Below the pieces are notes generated by a model. It was not told the origin of the DNA. It did no database searches and was given only the letters and a program-made list of their open reading frames with translations. From Helicobacter cynogastricus (GTDB lineage: Bacteria; Campylobacterota; Campylobacteria; Campylobacterales; Helicobacteraceae): a DNA stretch of 64,000 nt. The stretch is from contig NZ_FZMQ01000017.1 in the NCBI RefSeq assembly GCF_900197855.1, positions 62,001 to 126,000 on the forward strand, in the 5' to 3' direction. Below, in pieces: positions 34,484-44,216 of the stretch (position 1 is the first letter of the stretch; each line of letters starts with the position of its first letter). A program made the translations under genes and the position numbers.

Positions 34484-36139
34484 TCAAGTGAGTTTTTTAA
34501 TCGCTTCTAAGATTTTCTGCGCGCGCATTTGCAAGAACGCGTCATAATTTTCTAGCACATGCAGATCGTTTAAATCTATTAAATGGGTGGCTAGGGTTTG
34601 CTCTAAATGGGGGTTGTTTTGCTGATATTTTTGAATATATTGCTTAGGGGGTGTGTCTTTAATAGCTTGATTTAGGCGCGCGTCAATGAGGGTCATATTG
34701 GCGATCACATCCGTGTTGTCCTTAAAACCAATATGTTTGAGGTGATTTTTAGGGAAGAAGTGGTGCAGGTTTCTTTTTTGCCTGATCTGTATAAAGAGAT
34801 TGTCTAAAACCACTTTGCTATTGTTATCAAAATTTTTAGGCTCTAAGGTGGCTAACACGCACAAAACCCCTCTTTGTAATCCACTTTTGACATTGAGCTT
34901 TTCCTCTGTTAAAAACTCTTTAGTGATGGTGTAGAAAGGGAGTTCTTCTTTAAAATTGATGCGATTTTCTTGATAAATGTGTTCAACCAAGCCTAATTGC
35001 TTAAGCAGGGTATCGCCTACTATCTTGCTACTAAAAAACGCGCCCCTAAAGAAAAGCCGTCTTAAATTAGCGATTTGATTCGCATTGGGACTTTTATGCT
35101 CACTGAGGGCAAAGAAATACGCTATAAGCATTAAAGATCCCACAGAAGGCAAAAAGTCAAAGGAGGGGATTTTAAGATCGTGTTTTAAAAACTGGGCAGC
35201 GTTCTTAAAACAGGGGGCGACAAAGTCCCACTGCTCTTGCACCACCTTTGGGTCTAGTTTTAAGAGAGTGGGGATGGAAATCTTTTCTGTGAGATTACCA
35301 GATGCTTTATAACGCACTAAATAAGAGAGAAGTTGTAAAATCACTACGGATTGTTTTTTATCAAATCCGTAATCTAAGTGTTCTAACTCTTCGTTGAGAT
35401 TTTGGAACTTTTCCTCTAAATCAAAGCCTTTTTCCACAATAAAAGTTTGGGTGGAGTCGGCTTCTGGAGGCATGTAGAATTTAGCGCACAGAACCTCAAA
35501 ACTGCTTAGTTTTGTGCCTCCCGTATTGATGCGCGAAAAGATTTCAATGATCTCTTCTAGGGGGGTGTCTGTGATCTCAATAATGGGGAAGCGGTAATCC
35601 TCAATCTTTTGTTTAAATTTATCAAATTGGCGCGCGGCTTCGATGCTTAATTGGTATGTTTCTTGAATATCCAGAATGCTTTGGTTGAACAAATCATAGA
35701 CACGCACGACCTGCGCGGTGATTTCTTCTTTAGGATTTTTAGCAAAGCAATACTCCCCGTTTTCATTAGGTTCTATGCTTAGTAAAATATCTTGATAATT
35801 CTCAACAATCTTAGCACTTTTGCGCACCTGCAAACCCTGATAGACTAAAAAGAGAGCGGTCATGCGTTGCTGACCATCGAGGATATAATGCACGGATTCA
35901 TTGGGATCGGGCTCAATGAGCGCGCAACTCTCAATCTCACGGCATGCCTGTAGCTTTTCTTTGGTTTTCCATAAAACAAAACTTCCAGTAGGAAAGCCCC
36001 GTAAAATGCTATCGATAAAACCGGCGACCTGTTCTTTTTTCCACACAAAATCGCGTTGGAAACGCGGGATTTGGTATTCTCCCTTGTGCAAGAGAGAAAC
36101 AATCTCTCTGAATTTTTTCTCTACATAGCTACAGGGCAT
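34484..36139 (-). CDS. DUF262-DUF1524 protein (GmrSD-like nuclease), intact
   Basis: A 551-residue protein with both domains complete. The DUF262 part has IPRFQRDFVWKKEQV near residue 20 and YILDGQQRMTALFL near residue 85. The DUF1524 HNH nuclease is marked by LHHFFPKNHLKHIGF near residue 457 and ANMTLIDARLN. Relatives are NTP-dependent nucleases that restrict modified phage DNA. Unlike the pair at 19315-23203 it stands alone, and its start lies 3 bases downstream of the flgE2 stop. That position suggests insertion behind the flagellar operon. Confidence 0.75.
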   Translation of the reverse strand: MPCSYVEKKFREIVSLLHKGEYQIPRFQRDFVWKKEQVAGFIDSILRGFPTGSFVLWKTKEKLQACREIESCALIEPDPNESVHYILDGQQRMTALFLVYQGLQVRKSAKIVENYQDILLSIEPNENGEYCFAKNPKEEITAQVVRVYDLFNQSILDIQETYQLSIEAARQFDKFKQKIEDYRFPIIEITDTPLEEIIEIFSRINTGGTKLSSFEVLCAKFYMPPEADSTQTFIVEKGFDLEEKFQNLNEELEHLDYGFDKKQSVVILQLLSYLVRYKASGNLTEKISIPTLLKLDPKVVQEQWDFVAPCFKNAAQFLKHDLKIPSFDFLPSVGSLMLIAYFFALSEHKSPNANQIANLRRLFFRGAFFSSKIVGDTLLKQLGLVEHIYQENRINFKEELPFYTITKEFLTEEKLNVKSGLQRGVLCVLATLEPKNFDNNSKVVLDNLFIQIRQKRNLHHFFPKNHLKHIGFKDNTDVIANMTLIDARLNQAIKDTPPKQYIQKYQQNNPHLEQTLATHLIDLNDLHVLENYDAFLQMRAQKILEAIKKLT

Positions 36140-36142
36140 GTT

Positions 36143-37948
36143 CTACCTTTTTAAATTGATCGCCTCTTTGATGAGATCATCTCCTGTGGTGAAGGCTTTG
36201 GCGTTCATAGAGTAGCCCCGTTGCATTAAAATCAAGTTAGTTAGAGAGTGCCCGGCATTGACATTACTGGTTTCTAGGTATTTGTGCATCACCTTGCCAA
36301 ATTTGAGCTTGCCATCATCGCGATCCCAGCCAATAATCGGGTTGCCACTCAAAGGAGCAGCGCGCCCATTCACCGTGGCGTTTTGAATATCAAAGAGATT
36401 GCTCCCCACTTTTTTAAGCCCTTGATCATTGATAAAGGTCGCGATCCCCACACGCCCCATTGTTTCTAACGCCCCATTGGTGAAAATGAGATGGATAATT
36501 CCATCATCATCAATGCGCATATTGGCTAAAAGCCCCTTAGGCTTGCCATCTTGAGAGATTTGATAGATTTTAGAATCATCATAGGGCACATCACTAGAAG
36601 TGTAATCATCGCTCTTGTCAATAGAGTAAGTCAGTGGCGATCCTTTAAAATCTAGGGTTACTGGGTTGGCGTGCATTTTGCCCTCTTTATCAAAGGTTAC
36701 GCTCTGCCTGACTGGTTTTGTGGTGATAGGGCTTTTATCGCGCGCCTCAATAATAGAACTCTCTACATCCCATTTTTCCTGTGTTTTGGGATCGGCAGGG
36801 TCTTTAGCACTATTCATAAAAAAATCGCTCTTGAGCAGGTATTTTTGCCCCCCCTTGTCATAAATCTCAGCAGTAGTGCTATAAAAGGGGATACGAATCC
36901 CCACAGAATCCCGGGTTTCGTTCTTTTTAAGAAACATCCCATTAGCTGTCCAACCCAGTTTTTCAGCCATAGGTCCACGAATGGCTAAAGTGGCAGTAGG
37001 ATCACTAGGGTTTTTTATTTGTAAGAACAGGGTAGATTTCACTTCAGAAGGGTCGCTTTTGCCAATGGTTAAATCCAAATTGAGCTTACTTTTAAGCAGG
37101 TTTTTTAAATCGCCCAAAGTGCGGAATTCGTTTTTTTCAGGTCCACCTGTGCCATATCTAAAGGTCGTATCTTGAGCCAAATCGCCCTTGACGATCATAA
37201 TTTCTAACTCTCTGTGCATGGCTAAATCCAAAGGCTCATTATCATCATTAGCCAAAGCGTTGGCATCCTGATTTAAAAAGCGGTCCGTGATCAACTCCCC
37301 ATTATCATCTAAAAAATATTCCTCAGCGGGGCGCACATGGTTTTTGGCATTCAAATTCAGGCTAATATTTAGCTTTGTGGTTTGCACGGGTTGGTATTGG
37401 ATGTCTTTGGGGAGGTAGAGTGTGCTCAATTTGCCACTCTTAAGGGCCTTTTCTTCCTCTTCCTTATTGCCCGCTGTCAACACTCCATTTTTGATTTTAT
37501 GCAAATCCACCCCATAAACATAATAACCATGTGAGTTGACAATGTAACCATCCGCATCGCGTAAAAAATTGCCATCGCGGGTGTAAAAATTCTCTTGAGC
37601 CTGCTGGTAGCCATCTTTGTTAATTTGCATGCTTCCATTTTTATTAGGCCCTACAATGAACCACCCGCTCCCCTGATAAGCCATATTAAAATCCGAGTCA
37701 CTGGGCATATACTCCCCATCCTTGTTAGAAATGGCGTTTCCTCCTGCTGCAGCCCCGTAGTTGCGATCGTTTGCTGTAACCGTGTTGCCCCCTAGTGTGT
37801 TTAGATGTGAGGCAAAGAGGGATTTAAACTCCGGGTCGTTGCGGCGATAGCCCACGGTGTTAATATTAGCGATGTTATTAGAAACGCTATCGATTCCAAA
37901 TTGGTGGGTTTTGATCCCTGAATAGGCGTTAAGAATGGTGTCATTCAT
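36143..37948 (-). CDS. flgE2: Flagellar hook protein FlgE homologue (second hook gene)
   Basis: A 601-residue axial flagellar protein. The N-terminus (GIDSVSNNIANINTVGYRR) is the rod/hook D0 signature. The C-terminus (SNVNAGHSLTNLILMQRGYSMNAKAF and onward) is the matching terminal domain; the middle is a variable surface domain. It is secreted through the flagellar type III apparatus. The size and the flgD-fliK neighbours match H. pylori HP0908 rather than the main hook gene HP0870. Its ATG overlaps the flgD stop by 4 bases. Whether it builds the hook or a minor part of it is unclear. Confidence 0.85.
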   Translation of the reverse strand: MNDTILNAYSGIKTHQFGIDSVSNNIANINTVGYRRNDPEFKSLFASHLNTLGGNTVTANDRNYGAAAGGNAISNKDGEYMPSDSDFNMAYQGSGWFIVGPNKNGSMQINKDGYQQAQENFYTRDGNFLRDADGYIVNSHGYYVYGVDLHKIKNGVLTAGNKEEEEKALKSGKLSTLYLPKDIQYQPVQTTKLNISLNLNAKNHVRPAEEYFLDDNGELITDRFLNQDANALANDDNEPLDLAMHRELEIMIVKGDLAQDTTFRYGTGGPEKNEFRTLGDLKNLLKSKLNLDLTIGKSDPSEVKSTLFLQIKNPSDPTATLAIRGPMAEKLGWTANGMFLKKNETRDSVGIRIPFYSTTAEIYDKGGQKYLLKSDFFMNSAKDPADPKTQEKWDVESSIIEARDKSPITTKPVRQSVTFDKEGKMHANPVTLDFKGSPLTYSIDKSDDYTSSDVPYDDSKIYQISQDGKPKGLLANMRIDDDGIIHLIFTNGALETMGRVGIATFINDQGLKKVGSNLFDIQNATVNGRAAPLSGNPIIGWDRDDGKLKFGKVMHKYLETSNVNAGHSLTNLILMQRGYSMNAKAFTTGDDLIKEAINLKR

Positions 37949-39072
37949 GTCAAACTCTTCTCTTGTGGGTTGGGCTTAGGTGCTTTAGAGGCATTTAAAA
38001 GCGGGTTGGGAGTGTGTGGGGCAGATTTGGGCAATACATTGGCTTTTTGGGGTGTAGGTGGAGAAATTTTGGAGGCTAGGGGTTTGGGGGTTTGCTCTAA
38101 AGGGTGGGGGTTAGGGGCTTTGGGGTGCGGTGTGGGTGGATTAGCACTAGAAGAGGCGATTGGGGTAGGTTTGTTCTCTTTGGGTGGCATGGTGGGTTTT
38201 TCTTGGAGTTTAGCCTGCACGAGGTGGGCTAAACTCTCATGTTGTTCTTGTTCATGGCGTGAATTAGGTTTGTCGTAAAATTCTAGTGCGCTATCCATAG
38301 GCAAGACCATCTCTCCCATGCGCAACATCGGTTTACCCTTGTTAAAAACCACGCTTTGCACCTCACCCCTGCCAATGCGCGTGTGCAGATATTTATTGCT
38401 ACTAGGGTCCAAATTGTATTCGGCCATGATCTCATAAGCGCCCGGCTTGACCGGTTTACCCTCTTGATTCAAGCCATCCCACTCAAAATTCACATACCCC
38501 TGTTTGCCATTCTTGTCTTTCAAAGAGAGGGTGCGCACAAGTTGTTTGTTTTGATCAAAGATTTGTATCCCCGGATTGCCCTCAGAGGCTTTGATGGGCT
38601 GATCAAAGTAAAGCGTAAAAGTAACCTTACCCTTGCCCACATTGATCCCCTTGACATCGGTTTCTACAATTTTACCAATCATCGTAACACTATTGCGCCC
38701 AGAAGCCTCAGCTAACAACGCGCTAGCCTTAAGGCTGTTATCCATGCCCTTATCTAGGTGTTCTAAAGTGTCCTTAAGCTTGCCTTGAAAGTCTTTGAGC
38801 GATTGGTTAGTTTCTTTGCTTGATTGCATCGCATCAGCAACCTCTTTCATGGTCTTCTTACTTTCTTCTTGCATTTCTACTTGGGTGAGCTGCGCGGTTT
38901 GCGTGATAATTTTGTCCGTTTCCATAGGCGCGGTAGGGTCTTGGTTTTTGAGTTGCTCTAAGAACAACTTCATAAACGCGTCTTTATCTAAACCATTGGC
39001 GATTTTAGGCTCGTGTTTCTTTTTCTCCATCGCCGCTTTTGCCCCGGTTACTTCTGCTAAATCAATGGGCAT
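37945..39072 (-). CDS. flgD: Flagellar hook-capping / assembly protein FlgD
   Basis: A 375-residue protein with the FlgD N-terminal signature (DAFMKLFLEQLKNQDPTAPMETD, shown here in parts: FLEQLKNQDPTAPME). A Tudor/FLIK-like middle follows, with VNFEWDGLNQEGKPVKPGAYE. The last 110 residues are a Pro/Lys/Ser-rich low-complexity tail that is absent from typical FlgD. It caps the growing hook during assembly. It is cotranscribed with fliK upstream (46-base gap) and flgE2 downstream (overlap). Confidence 0.88.
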   Translation of the reverse strand: MPIDLAEVTGAKAAMEKKKHEPKIANGLDKDAFMKLFLEQLKNQDPTAPMETDKIITQTAQLTQVEMQEESKKTMKEVADAMQSSKETNQSLKDFQGKLKDTLEHLDKGMDNSLKASALLAEASGRNSVTMIGKIVETDVKGINVGKGKVTFTLYFDQPIKASEGNPGIQIFDQNKQLVRTLSLKDKNGKQGYVNFEWDGLNQEGKPVKPGAYEIMAEYNLDPSSNKYLHTRIGRGEVQSVVFNKGKPMLRMGEMVLPMDSALEFYDKPNSRHEQEQHESLAHLVQAKLQEKPTMPPKENKPTPIASSSANPPTPHPKAPNPHPLEQTPKPLASKISPPTPQKANVLPKSAPHTPNPLLNASKAPKPNPQEKSLT

Positions 39073-39118
39073 GCCTCATCTCCCTTGATAGTATAGAGGG
39101 ACATTATACCCAATTAAA

Positions 39119-40456
39119 CTAAGCGTAGAGACCTGCACTTTTTGGAGGTTCTGAAGTGGAGGGTGGGGGGCTCTCTTCTTTGTTAGGGGATTGTGTGGGG
39201 GTAGAAGTCCCTTGATTTGCATGATCTTGTTGGCTTTGTTGTTGCTGGGGGTTGTTGCTAAAACCCTGCCCATCTTGGGTTATAAAGCTTACATCCACAT
39301 TATTAAAACCCATTTGGGAGAGGTTTTGGCGCAATTCGGCATTATGTGCAGAGAGCAACGCGCTCACAGGCGCGCTAGAGGCTACGCTCACTTGGATATT
39401 TTTACCCACTTGTTGGATTACCACCTCCACCTTGCCTAATTTATCTGGGTGGAGCTCCATAGAGAGCTTATTGATGGGGGGCTTAAAATTTTGCAACTCT
39501 TGTTTGAGCTCGGTAGCAAAATTCTTTAGAGTTTCTTTAATCTGGGGAGCTTTGGGGGTTTCCTTATCTGTATGATTAGAATGTTGGACATGTGCGTGGC
39601 TGGAGCTCTCTTTGATGGCGATTTTAGATTCTTCTTTTTCCCCCTCTTGTGTGGGTTTATTGGCCATAGGTCCTTGCAGATGTGTGAGAGCGGTAGTGAG
39701 GGGAGTTGGGGGGAATTTCTCAAAGGCTTCTTTAAACGCCTGTTTGATTTCGCGATCGTTAGTGGCGTTATCTTTAAAGTGTGGGTTTAGTGGTTTGTGC
39801 ATTTCGTGTTTGGAATCTGTCTTGGTTTTAGACATGTGTTGTGCGAGCAATTGGCTTAAGGGTGTGTTCTTCAAATTAACTTGCTTATGCGCTTGGGTTT
39901 TTTGATCTGTGGTGTGTTCTTTGGGGGCTTTGGTCTCTTTAGTTTTAGTTGAGGCGGACTTTTTGTTTTTGAGAGCTTTCATGTTGAGCAAGTTTTGGGT
40001 AGAGAGAGGGGGTTTTTCTGTTTGCGCTTCTGTTTTAGGCGCGCTTTTTTCGTGTTTGAGGGCACTGAGTTTGAGCTTTTTGGCGTTCTCTAGCTTTTTG
40101 ATGTCTCCTAGCGTGGGTTTTTCAAGATTCTCTTTTAAATTCTTAGTATCTTTTTTGACCTCTTTGGTTTCTGTGTGGGTTTTCTTGCTCAATTCTGGCA
40201 AGGAAGTTTTTTTAGTATCTGCAAGGGCGAGCAGATTAGGATCGAACACTTCTTTATCGTGCTTTTTTTTATTTTTAGCACTCTTAAGGTCATGGGGAGT
40301 TTCTAGGGCGTGGAGAGGCTTTACATGCGCTTTTTTGCCCTCCAAAAGAGTTTTAAACAAACTTTTATCTGCAAGCGCATCCTTGTCTCCTACATGTGTT
40401 TTACTATGTTTAGAGGAGGCTTTGCTTGCCTCTAAGGCTAGAGGGTTGAGTGCCAC
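39119..40456 (-). CDS. fliK: Flagellar hook-length control protein FliK
   Basis: A 445-residue protein. Residues 1-300 are a long Lys/Thr/Ala-rich, low-complexity ruler region. The conserved C-terminal domain carries MELHPDKLGKVEVVIQQ and LRQNLSQMGFNNVDVSF, the Flg_hook motif that switches export from hook to filament. It starts at GTG 40454-40456 with AAAGGA just before it. A near-perfect sigma-54 promoter lies about 30-45 bases upstream. The low complexity explains the long antisense open frames seen opposite this gene. Confidence 0.87.
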   Translation of the reverse strand: MALNPLALEASKASSKHSKTHVGDKDALADKSLFKTLLEGKKAHVKPLHALETPHDLKSAKNKKKHDKEVFDPNLLALADTKKTSLPELSKKTHTETKEVKKDTKNLKENLEKPTLGDIKKLENAKKLKLSALKHEKSAPKTEAQTEKPPLSTQNLLNMKALKNKKSASTKTKETKAPKEHTTDQKTQAHKQVNLKNTPLSQLLAQHMSKTKTDSKHEMHKPLNPHFKDNATNDREIKQAFKEAFEKFPPTPLTTALTHLQGPMANKPTQEGEKEESKIAIKESSSHAHVQHSNHTDKETPKAPQIKETLKNFATELKQELQNFKPPINKLSMELHPDKLGKVEVVIQQVGKNIQVSVASSAPVSALLSAHNAELRQNLSQMGFNNVDVSFITQDGQGFSNNPQQQQSQQDHANQGTSTPTQSPNKEESPPPSTSEPPKSAGLYA

Positions 40457-40487
40457 GCCAATCCTTTGCTTTTTTAAAGGAGGGCAA

Positions 40488-40502
40488 GCAAAGATAGTGC
40501 CA
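40488..40502 (-). promoter_or_regulatory. Sigma-54 (RpoN) promoter of the fliK-flgD-flgE2 operon
   Basis: On the minus strand the sequence reads TGGCAC-TATCT-TTGC, an exact match to the -24/-12 consensus with correct spacing. It lies just after the RDD gene stop, 32 bases before the GTG of fliK. In H. pylori, RpoN with FlgR controls middle flagellar genes, which fits this operon. Confidence 0.85.
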
Positions 40503-40504
40503 TT

Positions 40505-40924
40505 TTAAGCGCGTTTTGGACTCGCTCCGCTCAAAATATCATGTAAAAGGCGTTTATCACGCATAAAAAGAGGGGTGAAGAGTCCAGCAAGCGAGCCCGC
40601 CACCACTAGCCACAGCCAAAAACGCGCCAAAGCGCGCCAAAAACCTATTTTATTCCCATGTTTATCTACAAGGATCAAACCCACATAACGCCATCCAGGG
40701 GTTTGTCCGCTCACACGCACAAACAACGCGCTGATCAAGCCATAAATCCCCACGCAGGCTAAAATCGCACCTTGATGTTCTCTAAAACTCTGCGCTGACC
40801 CTAAGATCACATAGGTTACAAAATAAAGCAAAGGTGTGTAGAGCATAAAAATATCCACTAACAAAGCCTTGAGGCGAGGCAGGGCATACAAAGCGCGGTA
40901 GGTCTGTAAAAACCTACTTTTCAT
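40505..40924 (-). CDS. RDD-family membrane protein
   Basis: A 139-residue protein with three hydrophobic helices and the RDD pattern: the N-terminal R..A...D ([13 protein letters not shown]) and a later [19 protein letters not shown] segment. RDD proteins are small inner-membrane proteins, some with ion-transport roles. I place the start at ATG 40922-40924 inside the end of pyrE; the open frame continues upstream to 41002 only within pyrE. It is the last gene of the secG-frr-pyrE run. Confidence 0.75.
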   Translation of the reverse strand: MKSRFLQTYRALYALPRLKALLVDIFMLYTPLLYFVTYVILGSAQSFREHQGAILACVGIYGLISALFVRVSGQTPGWRYVGLILVDKHGNKIGFWRALARFWLWLVVAGSLAGLFTPLFMRDKRLLHDILSGASPKRA

Positions 40925-41525
40925 TCCCGCGACTACCCGGCTTAATAGGCTTGCTAGTTGCACACAGAGGGCAGTGAGTAGGAGCATACATGGCAAAATC
41001 AAAATCTGCTAGAGTGAAGAGGGGCAAATGCGCAGGGAGTTTGCAGGTGGCCTTAGAAGTGTTTTGTGTTCCATAGCGCGCACAAATTCCCCGATTAGCC
41101 AAACTTGCAAAGGCGATCACTTGCGCTCCTAAAGATTCCACGCACTGCATGGCCTCTAGTGCTGAACCCCCAGTGGTGATGATGTCCTCACAAATAAGAA
41201 TACGCTCTTGTGCACTGACCTCAAAACCCCGTCTTAAGGTCATTTCTCCATTCACGCGCTCGGTGAAAATAAAGCGCACACCCAGCGCGCGCGCCAGTTC
41301 ATAACCTGCTAAAATCCCCCCCAAAGCCGGAGAGCAAATACTATTTACGCAGACTCCCGCTTTTAAAATTTCCTTAGCGAGGGCTTGGGCGAGTTGCTGG
41401 GCTAATTTGGGATCTTCAAGCACCTTAGCTGATTGTAGATAAAAATTAGAATGATTGCCACTGCTTAAGAGAAAATGCCCCTCTAAGAGCGCGCCACAAC
41501 TTTTATAAATGCTTTGAATGTCCAT
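40914..41525 (-). CDS. pyrE: Orotate phosphoribosyltransferase PyrE
   Basis: A 203-residue enzyme joining orotate to PRPP in pyrimidine synthesis. The PRPP-binding loop is [18 protein letters not shown] near residue 115, preceded by the substrate segment [14 protein letters not shown]. The length is typical. Its stop overlaps the RDD start by 11 bases and its start lies 1 base after the frr stop, so it belongs to the secG-frr-pyrE-RDD transcript. Confidence 0.93.
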   Translation of the reverse strand: MDIQSIYKSCGALLEGHFLLSSGNHSNFYLQSAKVLEDPKLAQQLAQALAKEILKAGVCVNSICSPALGGILAGYELARALGVRFIFTERVNGEMTLRRGFEVSAQERILICEDIITTGGSALEAMQCVESLGAQVIAFASLANRGICARYGTQNTSKATCKLPAHLPLFTLADFDFAMYAPTHCPLCATSKPIKPGSRGNEK

Positions 41526-41526
41526 G

Positions 41527-42084
41527 TCAAATCTTTAAAATCTCTTCTTCTTTGTGCTTGAGAGCTTCCTCAATTTTTTTAATGGCGGTGTCAGTGATCT
41601 TTTGCACCTCAGCTAAAGCCTTCTTGCCTTGATCTTCGCTAATGGCCTTATCTTTTTCTAGCTTTTTAATTTGGTTATTAGCGTCTTGGCGGATATTGCG
41701 CACGGCGACCTTAGCCTTTTCGCCCATTCCTTTAGCCTCTTTAGCGATTTCTTTGCGCTGTTCAGAGGTCATAGGGGGGAAAAAGAGTTTCACGCTCTCC
41801 CCATCATTATTAGGATTAGCCCCTAAATTTGCCTCTTGCAATGCGCGCTCAATATCTTTGAGCAAGTTTTTCTCCCAAGGGGTGATGCTCAAAGTGCTCG
41901 CATCACTAGCAATCACTGAGCCCACTTGATTAAGCGGAGTGGGCGTGCCATAATAATCCACGCGCACATTTTCCACCAAACTAATGGAAACCTTGCCACT
42001 GCGCAAAGTGGTGAAATCTCTGAGTAACGCCTCTAAACTCTTGTGCATTTGATCTTGAGTCTGCTTATAAATATCATCTAACAT
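41527..42084 (-). CDS. frr: Ribosome recycling factor
   Basis: A 185-residue protein that splits the post-termination ribosome together with EF-G. The characteristic segments are [13 protein letters not shown] near residue 23, [14 protein letters not shown], and the C-terminal helical hairpin ([21 protein letters not shown]). Full length and colinear with the family. It lies 8 bases downstream of secG. Confidence 0.95.
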   Translation of the reverse strand: MLDDIYKQTQDQMHKSLEALLRDFTTLRSGKVSISLVENVRVDYYGTPTPLNQVGSVIASDASTLSITPWEKNLLKDIERALQEANLGANPNNDGESVKLFFPPMTSEQRKEIAKEAKGMGEKAKVAVRNIRQDANNQIKKLEKDKAISEDQGKKALAEVQKITDTAIKKIEEALKHKEEEILKI

Positions 42085-42092
42085 TGTAATCC

Positions 42093-42464
42093 TTAAGGGG
42101 TGGTTTTTAGGGGGTTGGTTTTGGGAGCGTTTTGTAAAAGGGGGTTGCCCAAAGGGTTGACTAAGGGGCTTTGAGGCACAGAAGGCACAGAGGGGATAAG
42201 GGGGGCAACTTTGGTGTTATCTAAAACACTGGTGTTATATTCTTTATTATAAAAGTAACCTAGCGAGATCGTATTTGCTAAAAATAAAAAGCCTAAAAAC
42301 ATGGTCAATTTTGCCAAAAAGCTAGCGGGTCCCTTAGCTCCAAAGAGAGATTCATTACTCCCACTATAAGCCCCTAAACCAATGCTCGCGCTCTTTTGCA
42401 AAAGCACCACAACTACAATTAACAGGGCTAAGATGATTTGCAAAACCAATAAAACACTACTCAT
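42093..42464 (-). CDS. secG: Preprotein translocase subunit SecG
   Basis: A 123-residue membrane protein with two helices (residues 4-22 and 52-72) separated by the conserved loop [24 protein letters not shown], quoted here in its key parts: GAYSGS and FGAKG. It is a small subunit of the SecYEG channel. The C-terminus is Pro/Leu-rich and variable. A possible -10 element (TAAGAT on the minus strand, 42490-42495, preceded by TGC) lies 26 bases upstream. It diverges from bioC. Confidence 0.9.
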   Translation of the reverse strand: MSSVLLVLQIILALLIVVVVLLQKSASIGLGAYSGSNESLFGAKGPASFLAKLTMFLGFLFLANTISLGYFYNKEYNTSVLDNTKVAPLIPSVPSVPQSPLVNPLGNPLLQNAPKTNPLKTTP

Positions 42465-42519
42465 AAGCTCTCCATAGAAATAAACACCGATCTTAGCAAA
42501 TTTTTACTAAAATACGCTC

Positions 42520-43239
42520 ATGCAAGTTAAAACCACCCGCCATTCTTTTAACAAAGTTGCCAAAACTTACGCCCGTTATGCCCGCGTGCAACAGCGCGTG
42601 ATTGAGCACCTCTTAAAAGAATGCACTCCGGGATTTTATGAGCGTATTCTTGATTTGGGGTGTGGAGAGGGGGGGGTTTTAAGGGAGTTGGAAAACTTTA
42701 AGATCAGCACAGCGGAGTTTATCGGGGTGGATAAAGCCTTAGAGATGTTGCTAGAACACCCACGCGAGGGTGTGGGGGCGTGTCGCGTGCGCTTGGTGCA
42801 TGCAGATTTTGAGCAAGTAGATTTGAGTGCTAGCCTTTGTATTGCCTCCTCTTCCTTGCAATGGGCACAAAATCTTGAAAAACTTTGCGCGCAGTTAGCT
42901 GGGCAGTGCGATCATATTGCCCTTGCACTCCACACCAACGCGAGTTTAAAAGAGATTCATGAATTTTTAGGCACGCCCTCCCCACTTAGAGGCAAGGCAG
43001 AGATTTTAAAAATCCTCCAAACACATTTTGTAGGTTTTCAATCCAAAATATGGATACAGCATTTTCAAGAAAATTTTAACACGCGTGCAGAGTTTTTAGC
43101 CCACCTCAAGCATACGGGGCTATTAGGGGGGGGCTTGGATTTTAGGCGCGCCAAAGCTTTAAGATTGCATGCTCCCTACATTTTGCTAAGTTATGAGGTG
43201 GTGATGTTAGTAGGACAATTAAAGAAAGGAGATAAATGA
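42520..43239 (+). CDS. bioC: SAM-dependent methyltransferase, BioC-like
   Basis: A 239-residue class I methyltransferase. Motif I is LDLGCGEGGVLREL near residue 46; ASSSLQWAQNLEKL near residue 107 is the motif typical of BioC, which methylates malonyl-ACP at the start of biotin synthesis. No ribosome site precedes the ATG. A TAAAAT at 42508-42513 ends only 6 bases before it, so the transcript may be leaderless. The stop overlaps trpS (ATGA). Two G8 runs in the gene are noted but are not strong phase-variation candidates. Confidence 0.75.
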   Translation: MQVKTTRHSFNKVAKTYARYARVQQRVIEHLLKECTPGFYERILDLGCGEGGVLRELENFKISTAEFIGVDKALEMLLEHPREGVGACRVRLVHADFEQVDLSASLCIASSSLQWAQNLEKLCAQLAGQCDHIALALHTNASLKEIHEFLGTPSPLRGKAEILKILQTHFVGFQSKIWIQHFQENFNTRAEFLAHLKHTGLLGGGLDFRRAKALRLHAPYILLSYEVVMLVGQLKKGDK

Positions 43240-44216
43240 GAGAGCGGGTATTTTCAGGCATACAGCCCACAGGGGGGATACATTTGGGCAATTATCTAGG
43301 CGCGATTAAGCAATGGGTGGAGTGGCAAGATCGCTATGAGAGCATTTTTTGCGTGGTGAATGCGCACGCCATCACCACCCCCAAAGACCCTAAGATTCTC
43401 CATGAACAGACTTTACAAATGGCGACCTTACTGCTGGCATGTGGGATTGATCCTAAGAAATCCAAGCTTTTTATACAAAGCCAAGTGGATTTGCATGGGG
43501 CTCTGTGCTGGTTGCTTAATTGTGGGGTTTCTATGGGAGATTTGAGTCGCATGACTCAATTCAAAGATAAGAGTTTGAAGAGTAAGAGCCCTCTAGCTGG
43601 GCTTTTTAATTACCCGGTTTTGATGGCTGCAGATATTTTACTCTATCAGAGTGATTGCGTGCCTGTGGGCGAGGATCAACAACAGCACTTAGAGCTCACG
43701 CGCGATATTGCCATGCGCTTTAATAAAAACTTTGGCACTTGTTTTAAAATTCCTAAGGCTCTCATCGCACCTACTGGAGCGCGGGTGATGGGACTTGATG
43801 ATCCTCTAGTTAAGATGAGCAAGTCGCACCCGGGCAATCTGCACGCCCTCTTTTTGCTAGACGATCCTAGCCTCATTGCCAAAAAGATCAAAAAAGCAGC
43901 CACCGATTCACTAGGCGTGTTGCGCTTTGATCCCAAGCGCCCGGGCATTTATAATTTATTGCATATTTACGCCATTTTGAGCCAACAAACCCCAGAGCAA
44001 GTAGAACAAGCCTTTGAGGGGATGGGCTATGGCGCGTTTAAACAAGCCCTAATTGAGGTGGTGGTCGAGCATTTTAAACCCATTAGAGAGGCTTATGATC
44101 AATTATCTCAAGCTCAAGATCATGTCTTGCAAGTGCTCCAAGAGGGTTTAGAGGCTGTGCAGCCCATCGCTACAGAAACTTACCAGCGGGCTAAAACTTT
44201 AATGGGTTTGTTGTGA
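43236..44216 (+). CDS. trpS: Tryptophanyl-tRNA synthetase TrpS
   Basis: A 326-residue class I synthetase. The HIGH-type motif is GGIHLGNYLGA near residue 13, and the KMSKS loop is LVKMSKSHPGN near residue 191. The length and the DQQQHLELTRDIA segment agree with the bacterial short form. It is coupled to bioC by a 4-base overlap and to the next gene by GTGA. Confidence 0.95.
   Translation: MRERVFSGIQPTGGIHLGNYLGAIKQWVEWQDRYESIFCVVNAHAITTPKDPKILHEQTLQMATLLLACGIDPKKSKLFIQSQVDLHGALCWLLNCGVSMGDLSRMTQFKDKSLKSKSPLAGLFNYPVLMAADILLYQSDCVPVGEDQQQHLELTRDIAMRFNKNFGTCFKIPKALIAPTGARVMGLDDPLVKMSKSHPGNLHALFLLDDPSLIAKKIKKAATDSLGVLRFDPKRPGIYNLLHIYAILSQQTPEQVEQAFEGMGYGAFKQALIEVVVEHFKPIREAYDQLSQAQDHVLQVLQEGLEAVQPIATETYQRAKTLMGLL

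Noticed and set aside
39909-40508. A 199-codon open frame antisense to fliK
   Set aside because: It arises from the Lys/Ser/Thr-rich low-complexity coding of fliK on the other strand. It has no ribosome site, and its product is an unlikely Ser/Leu/Phe-rich sequence.
42669-43143. Two G8 runs in bioC, and similar G8 runs in the dihydroorotase-like gene (about 2071 and 2469)
   Set aside because: All reading frames are intact and these runs are short compared with the C12 and G15 tracts. They encode ordinary Gly-containing segments or lie in GC-rich codons.
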